Assembly: GCA_015075365.1 (NCBI GenBank)
Contig: JABTUN010000002.1
Span: forward strand, 930,001-994,000
Length of the DNA stretch: 64,000 nucleotides
Direction: 5' to 3'
DNA from: Verrucomicrobiaceae bacterium
Lineage (GTDB): Bacteria > Verrucomicrobiota > Verrucomicrobiia > Verrucomicrobiales > Verrucomicrobiaceae
Part shown: positions 23,924 to 32,025 of the stretch, one piece after another
Layout of the letters: each line of letters starts with the position of its first letter
Position numbering within the stretch: the stretch's first letter is position 1
Translations under genes and position numbers: made by a program
The notes under the pieces: generated by a model
What the model was told of the DNA's origin: nothing
The model's database searches: none
What the model saw: only the letters and a program-made list of their open reading frames with translations

Positions 23924-26900
23924 TCACTTGTTCAGGACTTCGTCCAAATTGAAGAGCTGGTTCGTGAGCATCGTCCACGCGGCGAGCTCAGGCTTCGCCA
24001 GCTTCGCATCCACCGGTGATTCGCCGACTTTGAGGAGGGCTTCGGCATCGGCGGTGTTCGCGGTGTAGTGCTTGCGCAGATCAGCGAGGCTCGCATCGAC
24101 GAGCGGCTTCTCTTTGGCGGTGAGCGGACGGCAGAGAATGCGTTCGGCGATGAATTCGAGCGGCGCTTTCGTGGCGAGCGCTTGTTCGGCGAGTTTGCGG
24201 GCGGCTTCGACGAATTGGGGGTCGTTCATCGTGACGAGGGCCTGGAGCGGCGTGTTGGTGCGCTCGCGGCGGACGGTGCAGACTTCGCGGCTGGGGGCGT
24301 TGAAGACTTCCATGCTCGGCGGCGGGGCCATGCGCTTCCAGAAGGTGTAGAAGGTGCGGCGGTAGAGGTTTTCGCCTTTGTCCTGCACGTAGTTGCGGGT
24401 GTCGCCGCCGGGCAGGCCGACGACGTCCCAGATGCCTTCGGGTTGATACGGACGCACGCTGGGGCCGCCCATTTTCGCGGAAAGCAGCCCGCTGGCGGCG
24501 AGCGCGTAGTCGCGCAGCATCTCGGCATCCATGCGGAAGCGCGGGCCGCGGCTGAGGAGCGTGTTGTCGCGGTCTTTGTCGAGCTTCTCCGGCGTGGTGG
24601 CGGCCATCTGACGGTAGGTGGAGCTGGTGAGCATGAGCTTGAAGAGCTTCTTCACGTCCCAGCCGCCATCGCGGAACTCAACGGCGAGCCATTCGAGCAA
24701 CTCCGGATGGCTCGGAGCCGCGCCCATGATGCCAAAGTCCTCCGGCGTCTTCACGATGCCCTGTCCGAAAACTTCCTGCCAGAAGCGGTTCACGGTGACG
24801 CGGGCGGTGAGCGGATTGTCTTTGCTCACGACCCACTGCGCGAGGCCGAGGCGGTTCTTCGGAGCATTGGCGGGCAGCTTGCCCAAAGCGGCGGGCACCG
24901 CGGCCTCGACGCGTTCGCCGGGCTTGTCGTAGGCTCCGCGCGCGAGGATGTTCGCCATCGGCATGACATTCATAACTTCCTGCTGCACATGCGTGATGGG
25001 GCTGCGGGCCTTGATGGCCTCTTTTTCGGCTTCGAGCTTCTTCGCAGTGCCGTCGTGCTTCATCCACTCGGCATCACGCGTGGCGAGATAGTGGGCGAAG
25101 AGGGCGTTGCGCTGCTGCGGCGTGCGTTTGTCCGTCGCAGCGGCGAGCACGGCACGCAACGGGCCGACATCGGCGAGCGTTTTGATCTCCGCCTCGCTCA
25201 GCATTCGATCATACACTCGCGCATCCTGCACGCTGCCATCGGCAAAGATGGCGCCGTCGCTGCGCTGGCCTATTTTCAGCGGCACGGTGGTGCGGATGCT
25301 GGCCTTGGGCTTCAGGGTGTTCTTCTCGACCGTAAGACGCTTTTGCGGCACGCCATTGACGTAAATCTGCACGCCCGCCGCTTTGCCGCTGCCATTGTAA
25401 GTGACGAACACATGCTGCCACTCGCCCGGTTTGAGCACGGGTTCGCGCGTGCTCACCTTGACGGCGTTTTCCTCCCACTTATCGACCAGGTGCACGGAAA
25501 GTCCGCGATTGTTCTGCCAGAGGTCCCAGCCGCGATAGCCGTTCTTTTCGTCCATGCGGGCCATGATGGCGCCGAAGACGCCGTTGCGGCCGGCTTTGAT
25601 CCACGCGCCGTAGCTGAACTTCTGATTCAGCTCGAAATCACCCGCGTCGCTGACTTCAAACGTGCTGCCGGCCTTGATCACCGGTGCGGGGCCGATCTTT
25701 CCACCGGGCGTCCACGAGATTTGGCCGAGCGCTTTGGCCTTCGCCGGTGTGCCGCACACATTTGCGACATCGTTGCCCACGCCTTCATTGAGCGGCAGAT
25801 GCACCTGCAGGCCCTTCATGGGCACATCCTGGTCGAGATGCTCCGGTTTCGCGGAGGCGAGCCAGGCATTGAAATCTTTGCCCGCGGCCTTTTTGCGTTC
25901 GTCGCGCTGTTTCGTGGCCTCGGCGATCTCAGTGGGCAATTTTTCCCAGCGCGGCTTGTCCTGCTCGCTCGGGATCACGAGCACGGGGCCGCGACCGTCC
26001 TTGATGTTGCCGTCCTTGGCCTGCTGCGTCGTGTTGCGGAAGAACGCGGCCATCGAGTAATAATCGCGCTGCGAGATGGGATCGAACTTGTGATCGTGGC
26101 ACTGCGAGCAGTTCGTGGTGAGGCCAAAATAAACCCAGCCGAGCGTCTGCACGCGATCCGCCGCGTAGTTCGCGAGGTTTTCCTCGTCGATCGTGCCGCC
26201 TTCATTCGTGGTGATGTTGCAACGCTGGAAACCGGTGGCCACGAGCTGGTCGTCGGTGCGGTTCGGCAGCAAATCGCCCGCGATCTGCTCGACGGTGAAT
26301 TGATCAAAGGGTTGGTTGCGATTGAAGGCCTTCACCACCCAGTCGCGGTAAGGCCACATCTCGCGGTAGTTGTCGAAATGCAGACCGTGCGTGTCGCCAT
26401 AACGCGCCGCATCAAGCCAGTAGCGGGCGCGGTGTTCGCCATACGCGGGGGATTTCATGAGCTCGTCGATGAGCTGCGAAATCTGAGCGTCCGTCAGACG
26501 AGTCGGACTGGTCTGACTCGTCGGACAATACCGCGCCAGCAACTCGGGGGAAGGCGGCAGCCCCGTGAGATCCAAAGCAATACGCCGCACCAGCGTGTGC
26601 GCATCGGCCTCGGGAGCCGGTTTGAGGCCCGCTTTGTCCAACGAGGCCAGCACGAAGCGGTCGATGGGCGTTTTCACCCATGACTCATCCTTCACCGCGG
26701 GCACAGCCGGCTTCTGCGGCGGGATGAGGCTCCAATGCGGCTGCCAGGGAGCGCCTTGCTCGATCCACGTCTTGATCATCGCGATCTGCGCGGGCTTCAG
26801 CTCCTTGTGGCTCTCCGGCGGCGGCATGATCTCGTCTTCATCGGTCGAAAGCAGCCGCTGATACAGCGAACTCGCCTCCGGCTTGCCTTTGATGACCGTC

Positions 26901-27094
26901 GGCTCCTCGCCCTTCTTCGCGGTGAAGAAACCGGCCTCCGTGTCGAGCCTCAGACCGGCCTTTCGCGTGCCCGGATCAGGCCCGTGGCAGTGAAAGCACG
27001 CGTCCGCGAGGATGGGGCGGATGTCCTTGTTGAACTCGACGCCGGCAAACGCCGCGGCGGGCACGAGGAGGGTGATGGAGAGTGTTTTGAGCAT
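23924..27094 (-). CDS. PSD1 and planctomycete cytochrome C domain protein with LamG insert (DUF1549/DUF1553)
   Basis: 1056 residues with a signal peptide (MLKTLSITLLVPAAAFA). Order: PSCyt1 haem-binding-like segment with CFHCHG (33-38) and MPPPESHKELKPAQI; PSCyt2/DUF1549 (~120-330; LARYCPTSQ..., RYWLDAARYGDTHGLHFDNYREMWPYRDWVV, and a second CSQCHDHKFDPISQRDYY); a concanavalin/LamG-like domain (~430-650; SYGAWIKAGRNGVFGAI, HVFVTYNGSGKAAGVQIYVNG); PSD1/DUF1553 (~760-1056; NRLGLAQWVVSKDNPLTARVTVNRFWQEVFGQGIVKTPEDFG). Exported; the LamG module suggests polysaccharide binding. Function of the family is unknown. Confidence 0.92.
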   Translation of the reverse strand: MLKTLSITLLVPAAAFAGVEFNKDIRPILADACFHCHGPDPGTRKAGLRLDTEAGFFTAKKGEEPTVIKGKPEASSLYQRLLSTDEDEIMPPPESHKELKPAQIAMIKTWIEQGAPWQPHWSLIPPQKPAVPAVKDESWVKTPIDRFVLASLDKAGLKPAPEADAHTLVRRIALDLTGLPPSPELLARYCPTSQTSPTRLTDAQISQLIDELMKSPAYGEHRARYWLDAARYGDTHGLHFDNYREMWPYRDWVVKAFNRNQPFDQFTVEQIAGDLLPNRTDDQLVATGFQRCNITTNEGGTIDEENLANYAADRVQTLGWVYFGLTTNCSQCHDHKFDPISQRDYYSMAAFFRNTTQQAKDGNIKDGRGPVLVIPSEQDKPRWEKLPTEIAEATKQRDERKKAAGKDFNAWLASAKPEHLDQDVPMKGLQVHLPLNEGVGNDVANVCGTPAKAKALGQISWTPGGKIGPAPVIKAGSTFEVSDAGDFELNQKFSYGAWIKAGRNGVFGAIMARMDEKNGYRGWDLWQNNRGLSVHLVDKWEENAVKVSTREPVLKPGEWQHVFVTYNGSGKAAGVQIYVNGVPQKRLTVEKNTLKPKASIRTTVPLKIGQRSDGAIFADGSVQDARVYDRMLSEAEIKTLADVGPLRAVLAAATDKRTPQQRNALFAHYLATRDAEWMKHDGTAKKLEAEKEAIKARSPITHVQQEVMNVMPMANILARGAYDKPGERVEAAVPAALGKLPANAPKNRLGLAQWVVSKDNPLTARVTVNRFWQEVFGQGIVKTPEDFGIMGAAPSHPELLEWLAVEFRDGGWDVKKLFKLMLTSSTYRQMAATTPEKLDKDRDNTLLSRGPRFRMDAEMLRDYALAASGLLSAKMGGPSVRPYQPEGIWDVVGLPGGDTRNYVQDKGENLYRRTFYTFWKRMAPPPSMEVFNAPSREVCTVRRERTNTPLQALVTMNDPQFVEAARKLAEQALATKAPLEFIAERILCRPLTAKEKPLVDASLADLRKHYTANTADAEALLKVGESPVDAKLAKPELAAWTMLTNQLFNLDEVLNK

Positions 27095-27156
27095 GATATG
27101 AAAATGCTGGTGGCCGGTATGATTGTGCTTACGGGGGCTGGGTGGAGAGTTTTGCG

Positions 27157-27189
27157 GCCAAATTGGCTGTTTTCGCCGCCAAAGTTGGC
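27157..27189. promoter_or_regulatory. Paired GCCAAA-TTGGC dyads upstream of the DUF1553 gene (candidate operator)
   Basis: GCCAAATTGGC (27157-27167) and GCCAAAGTTGGC (27178-27189) are near-palindromes with centres 21-22 bp apart, i.e. two helical turns, 63-95 bp before the DUF1553 start. A two-turn spacing of repeated half-sites is typical of AraC-family operators, and a PAS-AraC regulator is encoded at 27728. The link is inference. Confidence 0.35.
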
Positions 27190-27190
27190 T

Positions 27191-27550
27191 TCACACCATC
27201 GCGCTGCGCAGGGCCAGCCGCTCGGCCTCCGGCAGGCTGCTGGCGGAAATCGCCCGCCAGGCCGCATTGATGTCGATCCGGCTCCAAAGTGCCGCGAGGC
27301 AGTTTCCGAGGCTCTGACGCTCCTTCGGCGTCTTCACATGCGTGAGCAGCACGAGAGCCAGCTCCGGCCGATGATGCTTCACGACCAAAATCAGGTCCTT
27401 CAGCTCCGCGTCATCAAACGAAGCGATCAATTCCGCATCGCCCAGCGGCTCATCCAGATGCGGAAGCACGGTTTGATCACCCCGTTCGAGACGGGCGACG
27501 AGGCGCTGGAGCCGCTCACGGCGCAGGGGCAGGGGAAAGGAGGCTGGCAT
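27191..27550 (-). CDS. Small helical hypothetical protein
   Basis: 119 residues from the ATG at 27550 (a TTG three codons upstream is possible). Predominantly helical and leucine-rich: LRRERLQRLVARLERGDQTVLPHL, DAELKDLILVVKHHRPELALVLLTHV, LGNCLAALWSRIDINAAWRAI. Lacks signal peptide and membrane segments, so cytoplasmic. No family recognised. It lies upstream of the DUF1553 gene on the same strand, 96 bp away, with the candidate operator in between. Confidence 0.55.
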   Translation of the reverse strand: MPASFPLPLRRERLQRLVARLERGDQTVLPHLDEPLGDAELIASFDDAELKDLILVVKHHRPELALVLLTHVKTPKERQSLGNCLAALWSRIDINAAWRAISASSLPEAERLALRSAMV

Positions 27551-27727
27551 GGTATTCAAATGGCCTTGGGGGATACTATTATGCTAACGGGCCACGCGGC
27601 CGAATTGTGAGAGCGAAGTCATGCCGCTTTCGGCAAAAGATGTGTCGGATTGTGCAGTCACCCATACGACAGGCCGCGGACTCCTGTCTTGCATGCGGGT
27701 GCCTTCCTTGTGTAAAATCAGCCCATC

Positions 27728-28486
27728 ATGGCGGCGATTTCACCACAGGCCTTTTTGCGTCAAACCCGCGGCAGCGAGCTCGTGCGGCTCTTCGATCTGC
27801 TGCCGGACGTGAACTTCTTCATCAAAGACCGCGCCGGGCGCTTCATGGCGCTGAACCGCTGCGGCTGGGAATACTGCGGCGTGCAGCGCGAGAAGGACGC
27901 CATCGGCAAAACGGACCTCGACTTCTTCCCGCGACGTCGCGCCGCCGAGTATCGCAAGGACGACGAGGCCGTCATGCGCAGCGGCAAGGCCATCGTGAAC
28001 CGCGTCGAAAGCGCTCCTGAGGCCGAAGGCTCCCCGCGCCTCGTCATGACCAGCAAACTGCCGCTGCGAAACGCCAAAGGCGAGGTCATCGGCATCGCCG
28101 GCGTCAGCCGCCGACTCGATCAAGTCCGCAGCCGTGCCAGCGGCGAGGCCCGCTTTGCGAAAGTGATCGAGCACATGCACCGCGAGCCCGAAACCGCCCT
28201 CAGCAGCGCCGAAATGGCCAAAATGTGCGGCCTATCGCAAAGCCAGTTCGACCGCAGCTTCCGCGCCGTCTTCCGCACCTCCGCCCGCCAATACCTCCTC
28301 AAAGTCCGCATCGAAACCGCCTGCCGCAAACTCGCCGAAACCGAAGACACCGTCGCCGCTCTCGCTGTCGAACTCGGCTTCTTCGATCACGCGCACTTCA
28401 CCCGCTGTTTCCGTCAAATCATGGGCATGACGCCCGCGGCGTATCGGGCACAGCATCGCATGCCAAAACCCGCGCCACGCGGCTAA
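27728..28486 (+). CDS. AraC-family transcriptional regulator with N-terminal PAS domain
   Basis: 252 residues. PAS domain at ~15-130: LFDLLPDVNFFIKDRAGRFMALNRCG, the conserved GKTDLDFFPRRRAAEYRKDDEAVM, and the closing strand KLPLRNAKGEVIGIAGVSRRL. AraC-type double helix-turn-helix at ~145-245: SSAEMAKMCGLSQSQFDRSFRAVFRTSARQYLLKVRIETACRKL and DTVAALAVELGFFDHAHFTRCFRQIMGMTPAAYR. This arrangement is common in Verrucomicrobia and Planctomycetes near secreted-hydrolase genes. It probably senses a small ligand. Targets may include the divergently placed DUF1553 gene or the downstream oxidase genes; undetermined. Confidence 0.9.
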   Translation: MAAISPQAFLRQTRGSELVRLFDLLPDVNFFIKDRAGRFMALNRCGWEYCGVQREKDAIGKTDLDFFPRRRAAEYRKDDEAVMRSGKAIVNRVESAPEAEGSPRLVMTSKLPLRNAKGEVIGIAGVSRRLDQVRSRASGEARFAKVIEHMHREPETALSSAEMAKMCGLSQSQFDRSFRAVFRTSARQYLLKVRIETACRKLAETEDTVAALAVELGFFDHAHFTRCFRQIMGMTPAAYRAQHRMPKPAPRG

Positions 28487-28631
28487 CAGCCTTTGCGGCA
28501 CCCATCCGATTCAAGAATGGGCGCCGGCTCGAACTGGCCTTATTGCCAGGCGCGCCACAAGATGTGTGTCGTGTCGAGCAAGCATGGCGGAGCGGAGGAA
28601 ACGGTGCGCTGCATAGTGGCCCCAACGCGCC

Positions 28632-28841
28632 ATGGAAGTCTTTGCCGTCACCATCTTCGTCAGCCTGATGTTCGCCGTCTTGTTTGCGGCGCTCTTCCTG
28701 GCGGAGCGCACGCAGAAGCGTCGCGGCAGCCTTGAACAGGTCGCCCTGCTCCCTCTGGACGACTGCGGACGCGTGTCATCGCCGATTTCCACTGAAACCC
28801 ATTCCCATGACCAGCACCTCCGCCACCAAAGTCCCCGTTGA
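28632..28841 (+). CDS. Small single-pass membrane protein, CcoS-like candidate
   Basis: 69 residues: one transmembrane helix (FAVTIFVSLMFAVLFAALFLA) followed by ERTQKRRGSLEQVALLPLDD. The layout of a helix then a short acidic patch is reminiscent of CcoS, the small cbb3 assembly protein, and it sits directly upstream of ccoNO. It overlaps the ccoNO start by 35 bp, and its last ~20 residues look like out-of-frame translation. Real gene likely but identity uncertain. Confidence 0.4.
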   Translation: MEVFAVTIFVSLMFAVLFAALFLAERTQKRRGSLEQVALLPLDDCGRVSSPISTETHSHDQHLRHQSPR

Positions 28842-31185
28842 ATTCAACGACAAGGTCGTCCGCCAGTTCATGCTGGCATCGATCATCTTCGGGGTCGTCG
28901 CCATGCTCGCCGGCGTGTTCATCGCCAGCCAGTTGAACTTCCACCAGCTCAATCTCGCCGAGTGGCTGACCTTTGGCCGCCTCCGCCCGCTGCACACGAA
29001 CGCGGCGATCTTTGCCTTCGTGGGCAACATGATGTTCGCGGGTGTCTATTACTCCACGCAGCGCCTGTGCAAGGTACGCATGGGCCATGATACGCTCTCC
29101 GCCATCCACTTCTGGGGCTGGCAGGCGATCATCGTGGCCGCGGCCATCACGCTGCCACTGGGCCTCTCACGCGGAAAGGAATACGCGGAGCTGATCTGGC
29201 CGATCAATATCGCCGTGGCGGTGATCTGGGTTGTCTTTGCGGTCAATTTCTTCCTCACGCTGCACAAGCGCAACGAGCCCAGCCTCTATGTGGCCCTGTG
29301 GTTCTACATCGCGACGATTGTGACGGTGGCGATGCTTTACATCGTGAACCATCTATCCATCCCGACGAGCTGGACGCACAGCTACGGCGTCTTTGGCGGC
29401 GTGCAGGACGGCCTGGTGCAGTGGTGGTACGGGCACAACGCGGTGGCCTTCTTCCTCACGACCCCGATCCTCGGGATCATGTACTACTTCCTGCCAAAGG
29501 CGGCAGAGCGTCCGGTATACTCTTACCGCCTGTCGATTGTGCATTTTTGGTCGCTGGTCTTTCTCTACATCTGGGCGGGGCCGCATCACCTGCTGAACAC
29601 GGCGCTGCCGAAGTGGCTTCAAATGCTCGGCATGTTCTTCAGCCTCATGCTGTGGGCACCGTCCTGGGGCGGCATGCTGAACGGACTGCTGACCCTGCGC
29701 GGCGCGTGGGACAAGCTGCGCACCGATCCGGTGATCAAGTTCTTCATCGCCGGCGTCACCTTCTACGGCATGGCCACGTTTGAAGGCCCGTTGCTCTCAA
29801 TCCGTGCGGTCAATTCGCTCTCACACTACTCGGACTGGACCATCGGTCATGTGCATAGCGGCGCGCTCGGATGGAATGGATTCATGGCAGCTGGCCTCTT
29901 CTATTGGCTGGCCCCGCGCCTCTGGAACACCAAGCTCTACTCCATCAGCCTGGCAAACTTCCACTTCTGGATCGGCACCTTCGGCATTCTGCTCTATGTC
30001 GTGGCGATGTGGATCAGCGGCATCATGCAGGGCCTGATGCTGAACCAGGTCACGCAGGACGGCCTCGCCCTGAAGAACACGTTCCTCGACACTCTCCAGG
30101 CCATCCGCCCGCTCATGGGCCTGCGCGTGATCGGCGGCGCGATGTTCCTCGTCGGCTGGGTCGTCATGGCGTGGAACCTGTGGAAGACCATTCGCTCCGG
30201 CAAACCGGTCAATGAAGTGCGTGAGGTGGCCGTCATCCAGCGCGGCAGCGTGGACACGATGGGCATGAAGGAGACCTTCTTCAACGACCCCACGACTTAC
30301 ACCATCGGCGGCCTGCTGCTGGTCTTTGGCTGGATCTTCCTGCCCAGCGGCGCGGATGTCGCATCCCTCGTCTGCGCGGTCATCTTCGGCTGGATGGCGG
30401 TGAAGCGCTTCCGCCAGACGAGCAAGACCTGGTCCTTCTGGTATGAGAAGCTGCTGCACAACTACCTGCCCTTCACCGTGCTGACCTTTGTGGCCGTGGT
30501 CATCGGCGGTCTCATCCAGATCGTCCCCACCGTCACCGTCAACAGCGCCAAAAATGTTGAAGACCGGGTGCAAAAGCTCTACGAGCCTCTCGAACTTGCC
30601 GGACGCGACATCTATGTCTCCGAGGGCTGCTACAACTGCCACTCGCAGATGATCCGCACGCTCGTTCCGGATGTGATGCGCTACGGCGAGTACTCCCGCC
30701 TCGGTGAGAGCATCTACGACCACCCCTACCAGTGGGGATCGAAGCGCACCGGCCCCGATCTCGCCCGCGAAGGCGGCGCGCGGCCTGATTCCTGGCACTA
30801 CGAGCACATGATGGACCCGCGCTCCATGTCCCCGCAGTCCAACATGCCCTCCTACGCGCATCTCAAAGACAAGCCCTTCGATCAAAACGCCCTTCCGAAA
30901 AAGATCGCCGTCCTGAGCCAACTCGGTGTGCCGTATCCGGCCATGGACGCCACCTCGATCAAGATGAAGGCGCTCGAACAGGGCGCAAAGATCGCCGAGG
31001 AGCTCAAGAAATCGAACATCGTGGTCCGCCCGGACAGCGAGATGGTGGCCATCATCGCCTACCTGCAAAAGCTCGGGCAGTTCGAGCCTGTGGAGGACAT
31101 CCTCACGAAGAAGGGCCAGGGCATCCCCTTCCCGCTCAGCCCCGTCATCCCTGACAAGAGCCGCAACGCTGCCGTCACGCACTGA
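28807..31185 (+). CDS. ccoN: cbb3-type cytochrome c oxidase, fused CcoN-CcoO subunits
   Basis: 792 residues combining the catalytic and monohaem subunits. CcoN part (~1-540): haem/CuB ligand motifs RPLHTNAAIFAFVGN, WYGHNAVAFFLT, WAGPHHLLNTALP and SDWTIGHVHSGALGWNG in a twelve-helix bundle. CcoO part (~550-792): membrane anchor LLHNYLPFTVLTFVAVVIGGLIQI, haem site CYNCH (608-612), QMIRTLVPDVMRYGEYSRLGE and the axial-Met region MSPQSNMPSYAHL. It reduces O2 to water at low oxygen while pumping protons. The ATG at 28807 has no visible Shine-Dalgarno. Head of a ccoNO-ccoQ-ccoP operon. Confidence 0.95.
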   Translation: MTSTSATKVPVEFNDKVVRQFMLASIIFGVVAMLAGVFIASQLNFHQLNLAEWLTFGRLRPLHTNAAIFAFVGNMMFAGVYYSTQRLCKVRMGHDTLSAIHFWGWQAIIVAAAITLPLGLSRGKEYAELIWPINIAVAVIWVVFAVNFFLTLHKRNEPSLYVALWFYIATIVTVAMLYIVNHLSIPTSWTHSYGVFGGVQDGLVQWWYGHNAVAFFLTTPILGIMYYFLPKAAERPVYSYRLSIVHFWSLVFLYIWAGPHHLLNTALPKWLQMLGMFFSLMLWAPSWGGMLNGLLTLRGAWDKLRTDPVIKFFIAGVTFYGMATFEGPLLSIRAVNSLSHYSDWTIGHVHSGALGWNGFMAAGLFYWLAPRLWNTKLYSISLANFHFWIGTFGILLYVVAMWISGIMQGLMLNQVTQDGLALKNTFLDTLQAIRPLMGLRVIGGAMFLVGWVVMAWNLWKTIRSGKPVNEVREVAVIQRGSVDTMGMKETFFNDPTTYTIGGLLLVFGWIFLPSGADVASLVCAVIFGWMAVKRFRQTSKTWSFWYEKLLHNYLPFTVLTFVAVVIGGLIQIVPTVTVNSAKNVEDRVQKLYEPLELAGRDIYVSEGCYNCHSQMIRTLVPDVMRYGEYSRLGESIYDHPYQWGSKRTGPDLAREGGARPDSWHYEHMMDPRSMSPQSNMPSYAHLKDKPFDQNALPKKIAVLSQLGVPYPAMDATSIKMKALEQGAKIAEELKKSNIVVRPDSEMVAIIAYLQKLGQFEPVEDILTKKGQGIPFPLSPVIPDKSRNAAVTH

Positions 31186-31206
31186 TCCACCCTCCATTTC
31201 ACCGCC

Positions 31207-31359
31207 ATGTACAAGCGCATCATCTACGAAAACTGGCACCTCGTCGTGCCTGTGCTGTCCTTTGCCACCACGGTGCTCGTCTTCGGCATCATGACCGTCC
31301 GCGGCATGCTCCTGCGCAAGGACAAGGCCGCGCGCATGTCCAACCTCCCTCTCGAATAA
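31207..31359 (+). CDS. ccoQ: CcoQ-like small membrane subunit of cbb3 oxidase
   Basis: 50 residues, MYKRIIYENWHLVVPVLSFATTV..., with one membrane helix (LVVPVLSFATTVLVFGIMTVRG) and a basic tail LLRKDKAARMSNLPLE, as in CcoQ/FixQ proteins that stabilise the complex. It begins 21 bp after ccoNO and ends 6 bp before ccoP. Assignment rests on position, size and topology, since the family is poorly conserved in sequence. Confidence 0.75.
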   Translation: MYKRIIYENWHLVVPVLSFATTVLVFGIMTVRGMLLRKDKAARMSNLPLE

Positions 31360-31365
31360 ACCGCC

Positions 31366-32007
31366 ATGGACACCTCCCCTTCCCCTCAGAACCCCAACGA
31401 GCCGAAACTCCGCGACCATGTCTATGACGGCATCCAGGAGTACGACCAGAAGCTGCCGAACTGGTGGCTTTTTACCCTCTACATCACCATCGTGTGGTTC
31501 GTCGTCCACTGGCTGTGCTATTACCAGCTCGGCATCGGCAGCAGCGATACCGAGGTGGTGGACAAGGTCGTCGCAGAGATGAATGCCGCGCGCGACAAGC
31601 AGATGGAAGCCATCACCGACGAGCAGCTCTGGGCCATGTCACGCGATCCCCAGGTCGTGGAGGCCGGCAAGGCCACCTACAACACCCCGGGCATGTGTGT
31701 CACCTGCCATGGCTCCGACCTCACCGGCATGGGTGTCGATCCCATGACCAAGGCTCCGATCAAGCTCCCCGGTCTTCCTCTTCACGACCAGGAATGGAAA
31801 CATGGCGGCAAGCCTACCGAAATCTTCAAAATCGTCCGCAAGGGCTCTCCTGACATCACCAAAGGCATGGCCGCGTGGGAGCTGGTGCTCGGCATGAAGC
31901 GCGTCAGCGAGGTGGTCGCCTTTGTCCTCAGCCACCACAAGGAAGGCGAGCCGATCACGAAGGCGCCCGACGCGCCTGCGCCGGCCGCGCCGGCCGCTGC
32001 GAAGTAA
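31366..32007 (+). CDS. ccoP: cbb3-type cytochrome c oxidase subunit CcoP, one-haem form
   Basis: 213 residues. N-terminal CcoP/FixP segment with RDHVYDGIQEYDQKLPNWWLFTLYITIVWFVVHWLCYY (anchor helix ~33-55), then a single cytochrome c domain with CVTCH (111-115) and a C-terminal axial Met in ITKGMAAWE. Canonical CcoP is ~300 residues with two CxxCH sites, so one haem domain is missing here. The Ala/Pro-rich end (APAAPAAAK) is probably a flexible tail. It accepts electrons and passes them to CcoO. Last gene of the operon; the next gene is convergent. Confidence 0.9.
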   Translation: MDTSPSPQNPNEPKLRDHVYDGIQEYDQKLPNWWLFTLYITIVWFVVHWLCYYQLGIGSSDTEVVDKVVAEMNAARDKQMEAITDEQLWAMSRDPQVVEAGKATYNTPGMCVTCHGSDLTGMGVDPMTKAPIKLPGLPLHDQEWKHGGKPTEIFKIVRKGSPDITKGMAAWELVLGMKRVSEVVAFVLSHHKEGEPITKAPDAPAPAAPAAAK

Positions 32008-32025
32008 GCCATTGGGAGCGCGGGC

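Noticed and set aside
24068..26683. 871-residue plus-strand frame opposite the DUF1553 gene
   Set aside because: Shadow of the DUF1549/DUF1553 coding strand; no plausible protein features.
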